Assembly (NCBI GenBank): GCA_019115945.1
Contig: DXCO01000019.1
Location: 1 to 64,000 of the forward strand
Direction of reading: 5' to 3'
DNA length: 64,000 nt
From: Candidatus Borkfalkia excrementavium
Lineage (GTDB): Bacteria; Bacillota; Clostridia; Christensenellales; Borkfalkiaceae
Positions 37,902 through 46,826 of this stretch are shown in pieces (position 1 is the stretch's first letter; each line of letters opens with the position of its first letter). Below the pieces are notes generated by a model. That model saw only the letters and a list, made by a program, of their open reading frames with translations, was not told the DNA's origin and searched no databases. The position numbers and the translations under genes are program-made.

Positions 37902-38999
37902 ATGGGATTGTTAAAAAACATCGAATGGACGGATGACAGCAAAAACACCATCGTATATAAAGTCGATATGAAAAACGACTACGTGAGCAAGGGGTCCGTG
38001 TTGACGGTAAGGGATTCGCAGGCCGCGATCTTCGCGCATAAGGGGAGAATGGCAGACGTTTTCCTGCCCGGCTTTTATAAACTCGATACCGACTCTATCC
38101 CCGTTCTTACGAAGATCATGTCCTGGAAATACGGGTTTGAAAATCCGTTCCGCTCGGATATCTACTTTGTAAACACGAAACAGTTTACCAATTTCAAGTG
38201 GGGCACGGCCAATCCGATCATCGTGCGCGACGCCGATTACGGCGCGGTGCGTATCCGCGGATACGGTTCCTATTCCTTCCGCATCAAGGATCCGTTCGTG
38301 TTCATGCAGGAACTTTCGGGGACCAATTCTTCCTTCAAAACGGAGGATATCACCGATTATATCAAGAGCATCGTTGTCAGCGGTATATCCGACGCGATCG
38401 GCGAGAGCAAGATCCCCGTTCTGGATATGGCGGGGAACCTTTTGGAACTCGGCGAGATCGTAAGAAAGTCCATGCAGCCCTCTTTCGAACAGATGGGCAT
38501 GGAACTTACCAAATTTGTGTTCGAAAATTTCTCCATGCCGAAAGAACTGGAAGAGGCTTTGGACAAAAACACTTCGCTCGGCATGATGCGCGGAAATATG
38601 GATACGTATATGCAGATGGCGCAGGCTGATGCGCTCAAAGAAGCGGCGAAAAATCCCGGCATGGCGGGATCCGCAATGGGCGCGGGGCTGGGCTTCGGCA
38701 TGGGAAACATGTTCGGCGGCATGTACGCGCAGAACATGCAGAACGCACAGCAGAATAATGCTTCGGCCAAGACGGCCGCCTGCCCGAAATGCGGCGCGGC
38801 AGTCAAAGCGGGCGCAAAATTCTGCCCCGAATGCGGTTCGCCGATGGGCAACGTCTGCCCGAAATGCGGCGCGGCAGTCAAAGCGGGTGCGAAATTCTGC
38901 CCCGAATGCGGACAGAAATTGCAGGCCGTTTGTCCGAAATGCGGTGCGGCAGTCAAAGCGGGCGCAAAATTCTGCCCCGAATGCGGACAGAAACTTTAA
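37902..38999 (+). CDS. SPFH-domain protein with C-terminal double-zinc-ribbon repeats (YdjI-like)
   Basis: MGLLKNIEWTDDSKNTIVYKVDMKNDYVSKGSVLTVRDSQAAIFAHKGRMADVFLPGFYKL; three CPKCGAAVKAGAKFCPECG units. Confidence 0.88.
   Translation: MGLLKNIEWTDDSKNTIVYKVDMKNDYVSKGSVLTVRDSQAAIFAHKGRMADVFLPGFYKLDTDSIPVLTKIMSWKYGFENPFRSDIYFVNTKQFTNFKWGTANPIIVRDADYGAVRIRGYGSYSFRIKDPFVFMQELSGTNSSFKTEDITDYIKSIVVSGISDAIGESKIPVLDMAGNLLELGEIVRKSMQPSFEQMGMELTKFVFENFSMPKELEEALDKNTSLGMMRGNMDTYMQMAQADALKEAAKNPGMAGSAMGAGLGFGMGNMFGGMYAQNMQNAQQNNASAKTAACPKCGAAVKAGAKFCPECGSPMGNVCPKCGAAVKAGAKFCPECGQKLQAVCPKCGAAVKAGAKFCPECGQKL
38781..38996 (+). repeat. Three near-identical tandem 75-bp zinc-ribbon repeats (start 38781, 38856, 38931)
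   Basis: tgcccgaaatgcggcgcggcagtcaaagcgggcgcaaaattctgccccgaatgcgg repeats with a 75-bp period. Confidence 0.95.
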
Positions 39000-39022
39000 T
39001 CGCGGGGCAGGGGTAAGAGAAT

Positions 39023-40141
39023 ATGAGTACACAGACGGATTACTTTGACGATCCCGTTCCGGAAGGAGATCCCTTCGCGAACGAGGTGGAAAATCAGACC
39101 TCCGTTACGAAGTGTCCCGCATGCGGCGCCAATATGGTGTACGATTCGGAGCGAAAAAAACTCTACTGCGAACACTGCGGCACGGAAAAGGAAATTTTTG
39201 CGGACAACAGCGAAGAGATCGATTTTGAAAATCTTCTGCGCGCGGACAACGGGTGGGGAGCAGAATCGCACGTTTTCCGCTGTGAAAACTGCGGAGCAAG
39301 GGAGATCCTCGGCAAAAACGAGATCGCAAAGACGTGCCCGTTTTGCGGAACGAGCAACATCGTTGAGGCAGACGAACTTCCGGGACTGAAGCCGAACGCG
39401 GTCGTGCCTTTTCAGATCGGGCTGGACTCGGCGGGCGGAAACGTAAAAAAATGGGCGAAAAAAAAGTGGTATTCTCCCCGCAGGTTCCGCAAGAGCGCCC
39501 GGCCGGAAGAAATGCAGGGCGTCTATATGCCGGCGTTTTCCTTCGACACGAATACCGATTCTTATTATCGGGCTGTGCTCGGCAAACATTATTACCGCAC
39601 GAAGCGGGTCAACGGAAGAGTGGTCAGCGAACAGTACACCCGTTATTTTACGGTCAGCGGAAGTTATTCCATGTTTTTCGACGACGTGCTCATCCAGGCT
39701 TCGGGCAAGATCGACCAGAAATCCCTCAACAAACTGCAGCCGTTCGATACGAACAACAGCAAGCAGTACACTTACGAATATCTGAGCGGTTTTTCCGCCA
39801 GCCAGTATTCCAAAGACGGCGCCGCCTGCTGGGAAGAGGCGAAGGGCGTCATCCGCGGACGTTTGAGGTCGGCGATTTTGAGCCAGTACACGTACGACGT
39901 TGTATCCTCTTTCGATATTTCCACAAAATGCAGCGACATCACGTATAAATACATATTGCTGCCCGTTTACGTCGGGCACTGCAACTGGCGCAAAAAAATA
40001 TATAATTTTTTCGTCAACGGATTCAACGGCAAAGTGACGGGCAAAGCGCCCGTATCTCCGCTGAAAGTGAGCGGTCTCGTTATTTTAGGGATCGGCATTC
40101 TGGTCGGGCTTTACTTTGTATATAAGTACTTTTTCGCCTGA
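39023..40141 (+). CDS. TFIIB-type zinc-ribbon protein with C-terminal TM (YdjG-like)
   Basis: KCPACGANMVYDSERKKLYCEHCGTEKEI ... CENCGAREILGKNEIAKTCPFCG; C-terminal hydrophobic VILGIGILVGLYFVYKYFFA. Confidence 0.85.
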   Translation: MSTQTDYFDDPVPEGDPFANEVENQTSVTKCPACGANMVYDSERKKLYCEHCGTEKEIFADNSEEIDFENLLRADNGWGAESHVFRCENCGAREILGKNEIAKTCPFCGTSNIVEADELPGLKPNAVVPFQIGLDSAGGNVKKWAKKKWYSPRRFRKSARPEEMQGVYMPAFSFDTNTDSYYRAVLGKHYYRTKRVNGRVVSEQYTRYFTVSGSYSMFFDDVLIQASGKIDQKSLNKLQPFDTNNSKQYTYEYLSGFSASQYSKDGAACWEEAKGVIRGRLRSAILSQYTYDVVSSFDISTKCSDITYKYILLPVYVGHCNWRKKIYNFFVNGFNGKVTGKAPVSPLKVSGLVILGIGILVGLYFVYKYFFA

Positions 40142-40168
40142 TTTTGCGGGCAAGGGGAGGTGTATGAA

Positions 40169-40570
40169 ATGGAATGGTGGGTGATCCTGATCATCGCCGT
40201 TGCGGCTGTCGTCATCATTGCGCTTGCCGTGTTTTTGGCGGTCAGAAGCCGTAAGGGCGGATCGGGGAAAGTAAAGATCGTCGACGGAGAGAGATATACG
40301 GACGGCAAAAGCGCCTATACGGCGGACGGAAATGTTTCGATCTCTCACGAAGAGGGCGACATCGTGCTCGCCGTGGGCGTACCGCAGAGGGCGGTCAAAG
40401 GCGGCAGGCTGATGCCGGGGAAATATACCGTTCTCTCTTCCGCGGAAGGGGTGAAGGAATTCAATCTGCGCGTCGGCGGATACGTCCGTTCGTTCCGCCA
40501 CGGAGATGACATCGTCCTTGCCGACGGCGAGGAGATCTGCGCCGTATCGCATACGGTCATTCTTAGATAG
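40169..40570 (+). CDS. Small single-pass membrane protein of the SPFH cluster
   Basis: MEWWVILIIAVAAVVIIALAVFLAVRSRK...; RBS ggggagg upstream. Confidence 0.65.
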   Translation: MEWWVILIIAVAAVVIIALAVFLAVRSRKGGSGKVKIVDGERYTDGKSAYTADGNVSISHEEGDIVLAVGVPQRAVKGGRLMPGKYTVLSSAEGVKEFNLRVGGYVRSFRHGDDIVLADGEEICAVSHTVILR

Positions 40571-40579
40571 GAGAAAATT

Positions 40580-41032
40580 ATGAGCAAGAAATTTCTATTC
40601 GGTTTTGTATTGGGTCTGATTTTTGTCGTGGCCGCCGTACTGTGGCTTTTGTCCATCGTGGCGGAAGACACCTTCGGGTGGTTCACGCTCGGCTGGGCGG
40701 TAACGCTGATTGCGGGCGGGTTCGGCATCGCGTTTATCCTGCGCGGGCTGTTTTCCAAAACGGCGGGCCCCATCAAAAAGTTCTATATCTATTTCGGTGC
40801 GGGCATGCTGGTCATGGCAGTCCTCGCACTGGTCGGCGAACTTTCTATGCCCGGTAAAATCGTGCTCCCCATCATCGCCATTATTCTTACGGCGGCGCTG
40901 CTCCTCGGCTTTATCGCCGTAGGCGGCAAAAAATGGGACCAGGGCGACAACCAGAACGCGGGCTATAAAAATTACTATCAGCGCAAGGCGGAAGAAGAGG
41001 CTAAAAATAAAGACAAAAAAGACGGCGAATGA
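40580..41032 (+). CDS. Small multi-pass membrane protein of the SPFH cluster
   Basis: About four hydrophobic segments, lysine-rich tail. Confidence 0.65.
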   Translation: MSKKFLFGFVLGLIFVVAAVLWLLSIVAEDTFGWFTLGWAVTLIAGGFGIAFILRGLFSKTAGPIKKFYIYFGAGMLVMAVLALVGELSMPGKIVLPIIAIILTAALLLGFIAVGGKKWDQGDNQNAGYKNYYQRKAEEEAKNKDKKDGE

Positions 41033-41066
41033 TCTCGGTATAAAATATCGGCAGACGCTGTAAAAA

Positions 41067-41118
41067 AGAACACAAAAAGCGGGTTTCCGTAAATTCGGAA
41101 ACCCGCTTTTTGTGTTCT
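41067..41118. terminator. Bidirectional terminator with 23-bp perfect arms
   Basis: AGAACACAAAAAGCGGGTTTCCG-taaatt-CGGAAACCCGCTTTTTGTGTTCT between convergent genes. Confidence 0.85.
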
Positions 41119-41190
41119 ATCCCGGGCAGACAGAAAAAGGCGGCCAACTCTCATATATTTTACAAAGCGCCGCTGCTTTTTTGTTCGGGG

Positions 41191-42000
41191 TTATGATTTC
41201 AGAATTCCCCAGGCCTCGCCCACTTTGCCGCCCGAAAGCACGTATTTTTTCATGTTCCGCTGCAGCGTCGTGTTTTCGGGGAAACACTCGGGCGCGAGCG
41301 TCTTGTCCTTAAAGACCCATTGTTTATAGCCGTCCGTATCCTCGTCCCACTTGCGGATCTCGAAGCGGCGGTAAAAGGCGAGGATCTTTGAATTTGCGGG
41401 CAGCAGTTTTTCCAGCGCGGGGGAAAGCAGCCAGGAATAACAGAACATGACTGCGTCCGCATAATCGGAATAAAATTCCGAAAGAAACGCTTTCGCATCC
41501 CGCAGGGATGCGGAGATCTTGTCGGGCGAAAGATCCGCGTCGGACGGAATGTGCAGAGAGACCGCATTTTTCCCTTCGTATTCGGAAAGTTCGTATTCCA
41601 GTTCCCCGATGCGGAAAAGGAGCATGGAAAGTTGCCTTCCCACCCAAAAATCTCTGTCGAATCCGTACCGGCGGTAACTTTCGAAATGCTCTTTCACGAA
41701 ACGGGAAAAACATTGCATCGACGATACGAAAATTTCGTCCCGAATGCCCGTTTTTGCATAATCGCCGCGCGTTTTGAGCGCCGCGCGCAGCATGAGAAGC
41801 AGTTTTTTGAAGCCGCCCTCGTCCTGCGGCAGGGCTGCCCTGAGTTCGTCGGCGGCCTGTTTGAACGTCGCCTTGTCCGTCAGGGCCGAAATCAGTTTTT
41901 CTTCTTTGTCTGCGGGCAGCCCCGTTTCGGTCTCCGATAAAATTTTTGTAACTTCTTCGGGCATGCCGATTTCCGCGCACAGCGATGAGATAGGATCCAT
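41191..42000 (-). CDS. GNAT_C/acyltransferase-domain-like protein of unknown function
   Basis: GRQLSMLLFRIGELEYELSEY...VSLHIPSDADLSPDKISASLRDAKAFLSEFY...CYSWLLSPALEKLLPANSKILAF. Confidence 0.6.
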   Translation of the reverse strand: MDPISSLCAEIGMPEEVTKILSETETGLPADKEEKLISALTDKATFKQAADELRAALPQDEGGFKKLLLMLRAALKTRGDYAKTGIRDEIFVSSMQCFSRFVKEHFESYRRYGFDRDFWVGRQLSMLLFRIGELEYELSEYEGKNAVSLHIPSDADLSPDKISASLRDAKAFLSEFYSDYADAVMFCYSWLLSPALEKLLPANSKILAFYRRFEIRKWDEDTDGYKQWVFKDKTLAPECFPENTTLQRNMKKYVLSGGKVGEAWGILKS

Positions 42001-42100
42001 GTTTTTTCCTCCGAAATGTTTTTGCGCAAAGGCTTCGCGCGTAATTGTAGCGCAAAAAACCGTATCCGTCAACAGTTTGAACGGGCAGATCCGATTAAAC

Positions 42101-42946
42101 TTACGCTTTTTTGATATACTGTTTGGGGGAAAGGCCGAGATTTTTTTTGAAAGTCGAGATAAAGTAGGTGTCGCTTCCGAATCCCGTTCTGAGCGCTACG
42201 GTGGAAACGGACATGCCTTCCCGCAGCAAGTGAATGGCGTTGACGAGCCTGCACGACTCGATATAATCGCTGATGCCGAACCCGACTTTTGCTTTGAACA
42301 GCCTGCAAAGATAATATTTGTTGAGGTAGAATTTTTTTCCGATCATATCCAGACTGAGCGGCTCGTTGCAGTGTGTGCGGATAAATTCCATGATTTCGTT
42401 GATGCGCGGATCGTCGTCCGTACTGTAAAGGCTCATGGGCGCAAGGTTTTCCGAACGGATATCCGCGATCAGAAGAAGCAGTTGTATCAGATACAGCCGC
42501 AGGCGGAGCAACCGGTGGTAATCTTCCCGTTCCTCGCACTCGATCATCTTTTCGAGCAGGAAAAGAAATTCTTTCCGCTTGTCTTTTGGAATGGAAAGTT
42601 TATGGTTGCGGTTGGGCACGTTCGGGTCGAAACAGTCGAGCAGGCCGTACACTTCCGGGTCGGTCTTTGAAAAAAGTTGCGGAGAGAACATGACGACGTA
42701 TCTTTCGTAATTGTTGGGGTTGGAAGTGCTGATTTTGTGCACGTCGGTATTGCTGAACAAAAACACGTCAAATTTATTCACGTCGTAAACCTTGTGCCCG
42801 ACAAAGAAATTATTGTCGTCGCTCATGCTCAAATATATCTCATAATTGTTGTGTACATGCATGAGAAATTTTTCACCATTATTGTTAATTTTGTGCAAAG
42901 CCTCTATCTTTTTCGGGCTTGTAGGCATAATTTCGATATGATTCAT
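42101..42946 (-). CDS. AraC-family transcriptional regulator
   Basis: HTH: LSLDMIGKKFYLNKYYLCRLFKAKVGFGISDYIESCRLVNAIHLLREG...GFGSDTYFISTFKKNLGLSPKQYIKKA. Confidence 0.92.
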   Translation of the reverse strand: MNHIEIMPTSPKKIEALHKINNNGEKFLMHVHNNYEIYLSMSDDNNFFVGHKVYDVNKFDVFLFSNTDVHKISTSNPNNYERYVVMFSPQLFSKTDPEVYGLLDCFDPNVPNRNHKLSIPKDKRKEFLFLLEKMIECEEREDYHRLLRLRLYLIQLLLLIADIRSENLAPMSLYSTDDDPRINEIMEFIRTHCNEPLSLDMIGKKFYLNKYYLCRLFKAKVGFGISDYIESCRLVNAIHLLREGMSVSTVALRTGFGSDTYFISTFKKNLGLSPKQYIKKA

Positions 42947-43125
42947 GATTTTTCCTGCCCTCCGTAAGGATATCCGCATTATATCACGGTCTTTTGAATA
43001 TGTCAATAAATTTAAGTTTTTACACAATATTTTATAAGGCAGGACGGATTTTTTGTGTTATACTTTCACGCGTACAACGGGCAGAAGCATGCAAAGAGAA
43101 CAATAAAATGCCTATGGGAGAATTT

Positions 43126-43893
43126 ATGCAGGTTCAGGAGTTTGTAAAAGACAAATTGGTTTGCAAAGTGTTTTCCGACAGAGATTCTATGGGAAAATGC
43201 GCCGCGGATCTGATCGCGGAGAGGATCCGGGAACTTTTGGCGAAGCAGAGCGAAGTGAATATGCTCTTCGCCGCCGCTCCTTCGCAGAACGACGTGATCC
43301 GGCATCTGGTGCAGGAGGACGTGGACTGGTCGCGCGTGACGGCTTTCCATATGGACGAGTACGTCGGGCTGGAAAAGGAGAGCCCCAAAAGTTTCAAGCA
43401 CTATCTTGAAAACGCGCTGTTCAGCAAAGTCAATATGAAAAACGTGTACTACATCGGCAGCGGTGAAAATACGGAAGAAATTTGCGACCGCTACGAAAAA
43501 CTGATCAAGGAACACCCCATCGATATCGTATGTTTGGGGATCGGCGAAAACGGCCACATTGCATTCAACGATCCCGACGTGGCGGATTTTGCGGACAAGA
43601 AAGTGATCAAACTGGTCTGCCTTGACGAAAAATGCCGCCGCCAGCAGGTCAACGACAAAACTTTCGATACGATCGACGAAGTTCCGAAATATGCGATCAC
43701 CCTGACGGTGCCCACGCTCGTATCCGCAAAATACATGTATTGCGTGGTCCCCACAAGCAACAAGGCGGAGGCCGTTTATCACACGATGAAAGATCCCGTC
43801 AGCCGCGAGGTGCCCGCAACGATCCTTCGCACGCATCCGCATGCGATGATGTTTACCGATCTCGACAGCGCGCAGCTGTTGATGAAAGCATAA
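43126..43893 (+). CDS. nagB: Glucosamine-6-phosphate deaminase
   Basis: TAFHMDEYVGLEKESPKSFKHYL...VCLGIGENGHIAFNDPDVADF...TLTVPTLVSAKYMYCVVP. Confidence 0.93.
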   Translation: MQVQEFVKDKLVCKVFSDRDSMGKCAADLIAERIRELLAKQSEVNMLFAAAPSQNDVIRHLVQEDVDWSRVTAFHMDEYVGLEKESPKSFKHYLENALFSKVNMKNVYYIGSGENTEEICDRYEKLIKEHPIDIVCLGIGENGHIAFNDPDVADFADKKVIKLVCLDEKCRRQQVNDKTFDTIDEVPKYAITLTVPTLVSAKYMYCVVPTSNKAEAVYHTMKDPVSREVPATILRTHPHAMMFTDLDSAQLLMKA

Positions 43894-43923
43894 CGAAAAA
43901 AATCACCAAAGGAGTGTAAAGTG

Positions 43924-45375
43924 ATGAAAAAATTTTTGGCTCTTCTGATGTGTTTCCTGCTGGTGTTCGCTTTGGCGGCATGCGGCGACGGGGGCAAAAA
44001 CGACGGCAATACGGGTGACGATCCCTCCATTACCGATCCCGACGATCCCAGCGATCCCGATGATCCGGAAGATCCGGACGAACCCGGCAAACAGGAATAT
44101 ACCTGGAATTCCGAACCGGTCGTGACGGAAACTTTCTTCGACGATTTTGAAAACGGAATCGACGGAACGAAATGGACCTCCACGAATACGGGTTGGGGAG
44201 AAAACAACAACGGCGTTTCTACGGACAATGTGATGTATTCCACAAACAAAGAAAAGGTGGAGGCAGAGGGCGCAACGGGCGGCATCGTCGTTCTGAAAGC
44301 GACGGGCGACTACGCTGCGAATAAAAACGAAAAGCGCGAAGGCGCGGTCCTCATCACGCGCGACGATTACGGCGCGGGCAAATACGAAGTCCGCATGAAA
44401 GTGCTTCCCCGCGAAGGGCAGTGCACCGCAATCTGGACGTATTTCAACGGTACGCCCAACGCGACCGACCTTGAGGACAGCAAATACAGCGAGATCGACA
44501 TCGAACTGCCCGAAGGCGGCGACTTCCGCGAGATGAGCGCCACCACGTATGAAAAATACATCGACAAGACGAACATGAACCAGACCTCTTCGCACTTCAC
44601 ATTGGAGGAAAAGGGACTGGATTTCATCAGCCTGAACGACGGCGATTGGCATACGTTCGCCTTTGAATGGAGAACGGACGACGACGGCGAAAGGGGGATC
44701 ATTTGGTATATAGACGATGTTCCCGTTGTAAAATACACGACGGACGTGCCCGTTTATACCGCTCCTCTGTGGATCGGTACGCACTTCCCCGACAACCCGA
44801 GTTGGCTGGGCGTTCCCAACTTTGAGACCGCTTATATGTATATCGACTGGGTGCGCATCACCTCTTACGACGAAGAGACGATCGACGAATCCAACGGATC
44901 GGAAGGGGATTTCACTTTCACCGATCTGGGCAACGCGGATATCCCGCAGAATAACTTCATTTCCAACGGAACGTTCGATCAGGGAACGGAATCTTCCGCG
45001 GTCGCTTGGTCGGCGGACAGAAATTCCTCCATCGTGCGCGGCAGCGAAAACTACGTGAACTATCTGCAGGTCAACTCCGGCAACACGATCTATCAGGAAA
45101 TAGACAACCAATATAAAGGGCACACGCTGCAGTTGGTCGTCAATGCAAAAATTACGGGCGGCAGCGGCACGCTGCACGTTTACCTCGAGGAAATGTACGG
45201 TGGCATCCTGTCGCAGGGCACTTCCGAGGAGATCGAATTCCGCCATACCATTTCCGGCGAAAAGACGCTGACCTATCAGATCAAGGACGACGATACGGAC
45301 AGTATCCGCGTCGTATTCAAAACGGATGAAGGTACGACCGCTCAGATCACGTCCGTTGAACTTTATTACGCATGA
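43924..45375 (+). CDS. Secreted GH16-family lipoprotein
   Basis: Lipobox ALAAC; D/P-rich linker; GH16 catalytic motif YSEIDIELPEGGD. Confidence 0.88.
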   Translation: MKKFLALLMCFLLVFALAACGDGGKNDGNTGDDPSITDPDDPSDPDDPEDPDEPGKQEYTWNSEPVVTETFFDDFENGIDGTKWTSTNTGWGENNNGVSTDNVMYSTNKEKVEAEGATGGIVVLKATGDYAANKNEKREGAVLITRDDYGAGKYEVRMKVLPREGQCTAIWTYFNGTPNATDLEDSKYSEIDIELPEGGDFREMSATTYEKYIDKTNMNQTSSHFTLEEKGLDFISLNDGDWHTFAFEWRTDDDGERGIIWYIDDVPVVKYTTDVPVYTAPLWIGTHFPDNPSWLGVPNFETAYMYIDWVRITSYDEETIDESNGSEGDFTFTDLGNADIPQNNFISNGTFDQGTESSAVAWSADRNSSIVRGSENYVNYLQVNSGNTIYQEIDNQYKGHTLQLVVNAKITGGSGTLHVYLEEMYGGILSQGTSEEIEFRHTISGEKTLTYQIKDDDTDSIRVVFKTDEGTTAQITSVELYYA

Positions 45376-45414
45376 TTGTTTCCGCAGTGCGGAGCAAGAT
45401 AAAAAAAGGTACCT

Positions 45415-45440
45415 TTTTCATTCGGTTGATACCGAATGAA
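45415..45440. repeat. Intercistronic perfect hairpin
   Basis: TTTCATTCGGT-tgat-ACCGAATGAAA; preceded by the palindrome AAAAAGGTACCTTTTT. Confidence 0.7.
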
Positions 45441-45484
45441 ATCCGCTAACGGAAAAGCGGGGCGAAAGGGGCAGGAGGCACAAA

Positions 45485-46786
45485 ATGGCAGAAGACAGAT
45501 GGAATCATCCTCCCGTAGTCAAGGGCGTGTTTTACGACGACTTTTCGGAAGGGATCCGCGGCGGCGTCTGGCGCGCCCTGCATGAAAAATGGGCCAGTCA
45601 GAACAACAACGGATATTCCGAAGACAACTGCTTGTATACCACAAACGCGCGAGAAGTCGAAAAGATGGGCGCAAACGGCGGGATCGTCGTCATACGCTCC
45701 AACGGAGATCTTTCTCCTCAGAAGGAAAGAAAGCGTCAGGGCGGCGGCATCGTAACGAAGCGGCTGTTCGGGCCGGGGCTTTACGAGGCGCGCATGAAAG
45801 TCGTGCCGAGAGTGGGGCAATGCAGCGCGATCTGGACGTATTTCAACGACTGGGCCCCCGCAATGGAGGACAGAAAATACAGCGAGATTGACGTGGAAAT
45901 GCCGCACGGGGGCGATTACCGCAAGTTCAGCGGAACTACGTACGAAAATTACGTAAACGCGGAACAGAAGATCAGCAGTTCGCAGGTCGTGGATTGCCCC
46001 GTTCCCCTCAACGACGGAAAATGGCACGTGTTCGCCTTTGAATGGCGCACAGACCGCGAGAACGGAGACGAAGGGATCGTATGGTATCTCGACGGGAAGC
46101 CCGTTCTCACCATCAGAGAGGCGGTCCCGCATTATACGGCGACTTTCTGGCTGGCGTCGCTCTTTCAGGATTCGCCCGCATGGCTGGGCGTGCCGCGCTT
46201 TGAAACGGCGTATATGTATGTCGATTGGGTGCGCATCACCGAATATGCGGATCCCTGTCTGCCCGGGTTTGCGGAAAAAGAGAGCCGCCTGACTTATAAA
46301 GGAACGGATTTGCAGAACGCCCCGATCCCGAAAACGGATTATATCGCGAACGGAAGTTTTTCCCGCCCCGCACGTTCAGAGGATTTCAAGGGCAATCGGA
46401 TCGATTCGTGGGAATTGGACGGCGGCGCGCAGATCTCAGAAGGCGTTTTGCGCATGCAGGGCAAGTCGCGCGTAACGCAGACGATCGAGGCGCAGTATGC
46501 AGGATTCGTATTCGAACTTTGCGTCGATGCGGAAGCGGCGGGGGAAGGCCGTCTCGAAGTGTATCTCGAATCTCTGTCCGGTAAGGCAAATACTTTGGAG
46601 CCCGTTTTCCGCGAAGAGGGAAGATCTGGCAAAAAGATTTGTTTTACTTCCGGCAAACGGATGAAAAAGCGCGCAGCGTTCCGGATCGAAGAAAAAAATA
46701 CGGAACACCTCCGCGTCGTTTTGGAGACGTCGGAAGGGACCGCCGCAAATGTATACGGCGTACACATGAATTTGCAATCGGAATGA
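45485..46786 (+). CDS. GH16-family protein without a signal peptide
   Basis: YSEIDVEMPHGGD catalytic motif; start MAEDRWNHPP with RBS aggagg; strongly resembles the upstream GH16. Confidence 0.85.
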   Translation: MAEDRWNHPPVVKGVFYDDFSEGIRGGVWRALHEKWASQNNNGYSEDNCLYTTNAREVEKMGANGGIVVIRSNGDLSPQKERKRQGGGIVTKRLFGPGLYEARMKVVPRVGQCSAIWTYFNDWAPAMEDRKYSEIDVEMPHGGDYRKFSGTTYENYVNAEQKISSSQVVDCPVPLNDGKWHVFAFEWRTDRENGDEGIVWYLDGKPVLTIREAVPHYTATFWLASLFQDSPAWLGVPRFETAYMYVDWVRITEYADPCLPGFAEKESRLTYKGTDLQNAPIPKTDYIANGSFSRPARSEDFKGNRIDSWELDGGAQISEGVLRMQGKSRVTQTIEAQYAGFVFELCVDAEAAGEGRLEVYLESLSGKANTLEPVFREEGRSGKKICFTSGKRMKKRAAFRIEEKNTEHLRVVLETSEGTAANVYGVHMNLQSE

Positions 46787-46826
46787 ACGGAAGTTCATCG
46801 CAAAATAATTTGAAGGAGAAAAAAGC

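Noticed and set aside
38781-38999. CRISPR-like array
   Set aside because: Repeats are coding, 75-bp period, in frame with zinc-ribbon domains.
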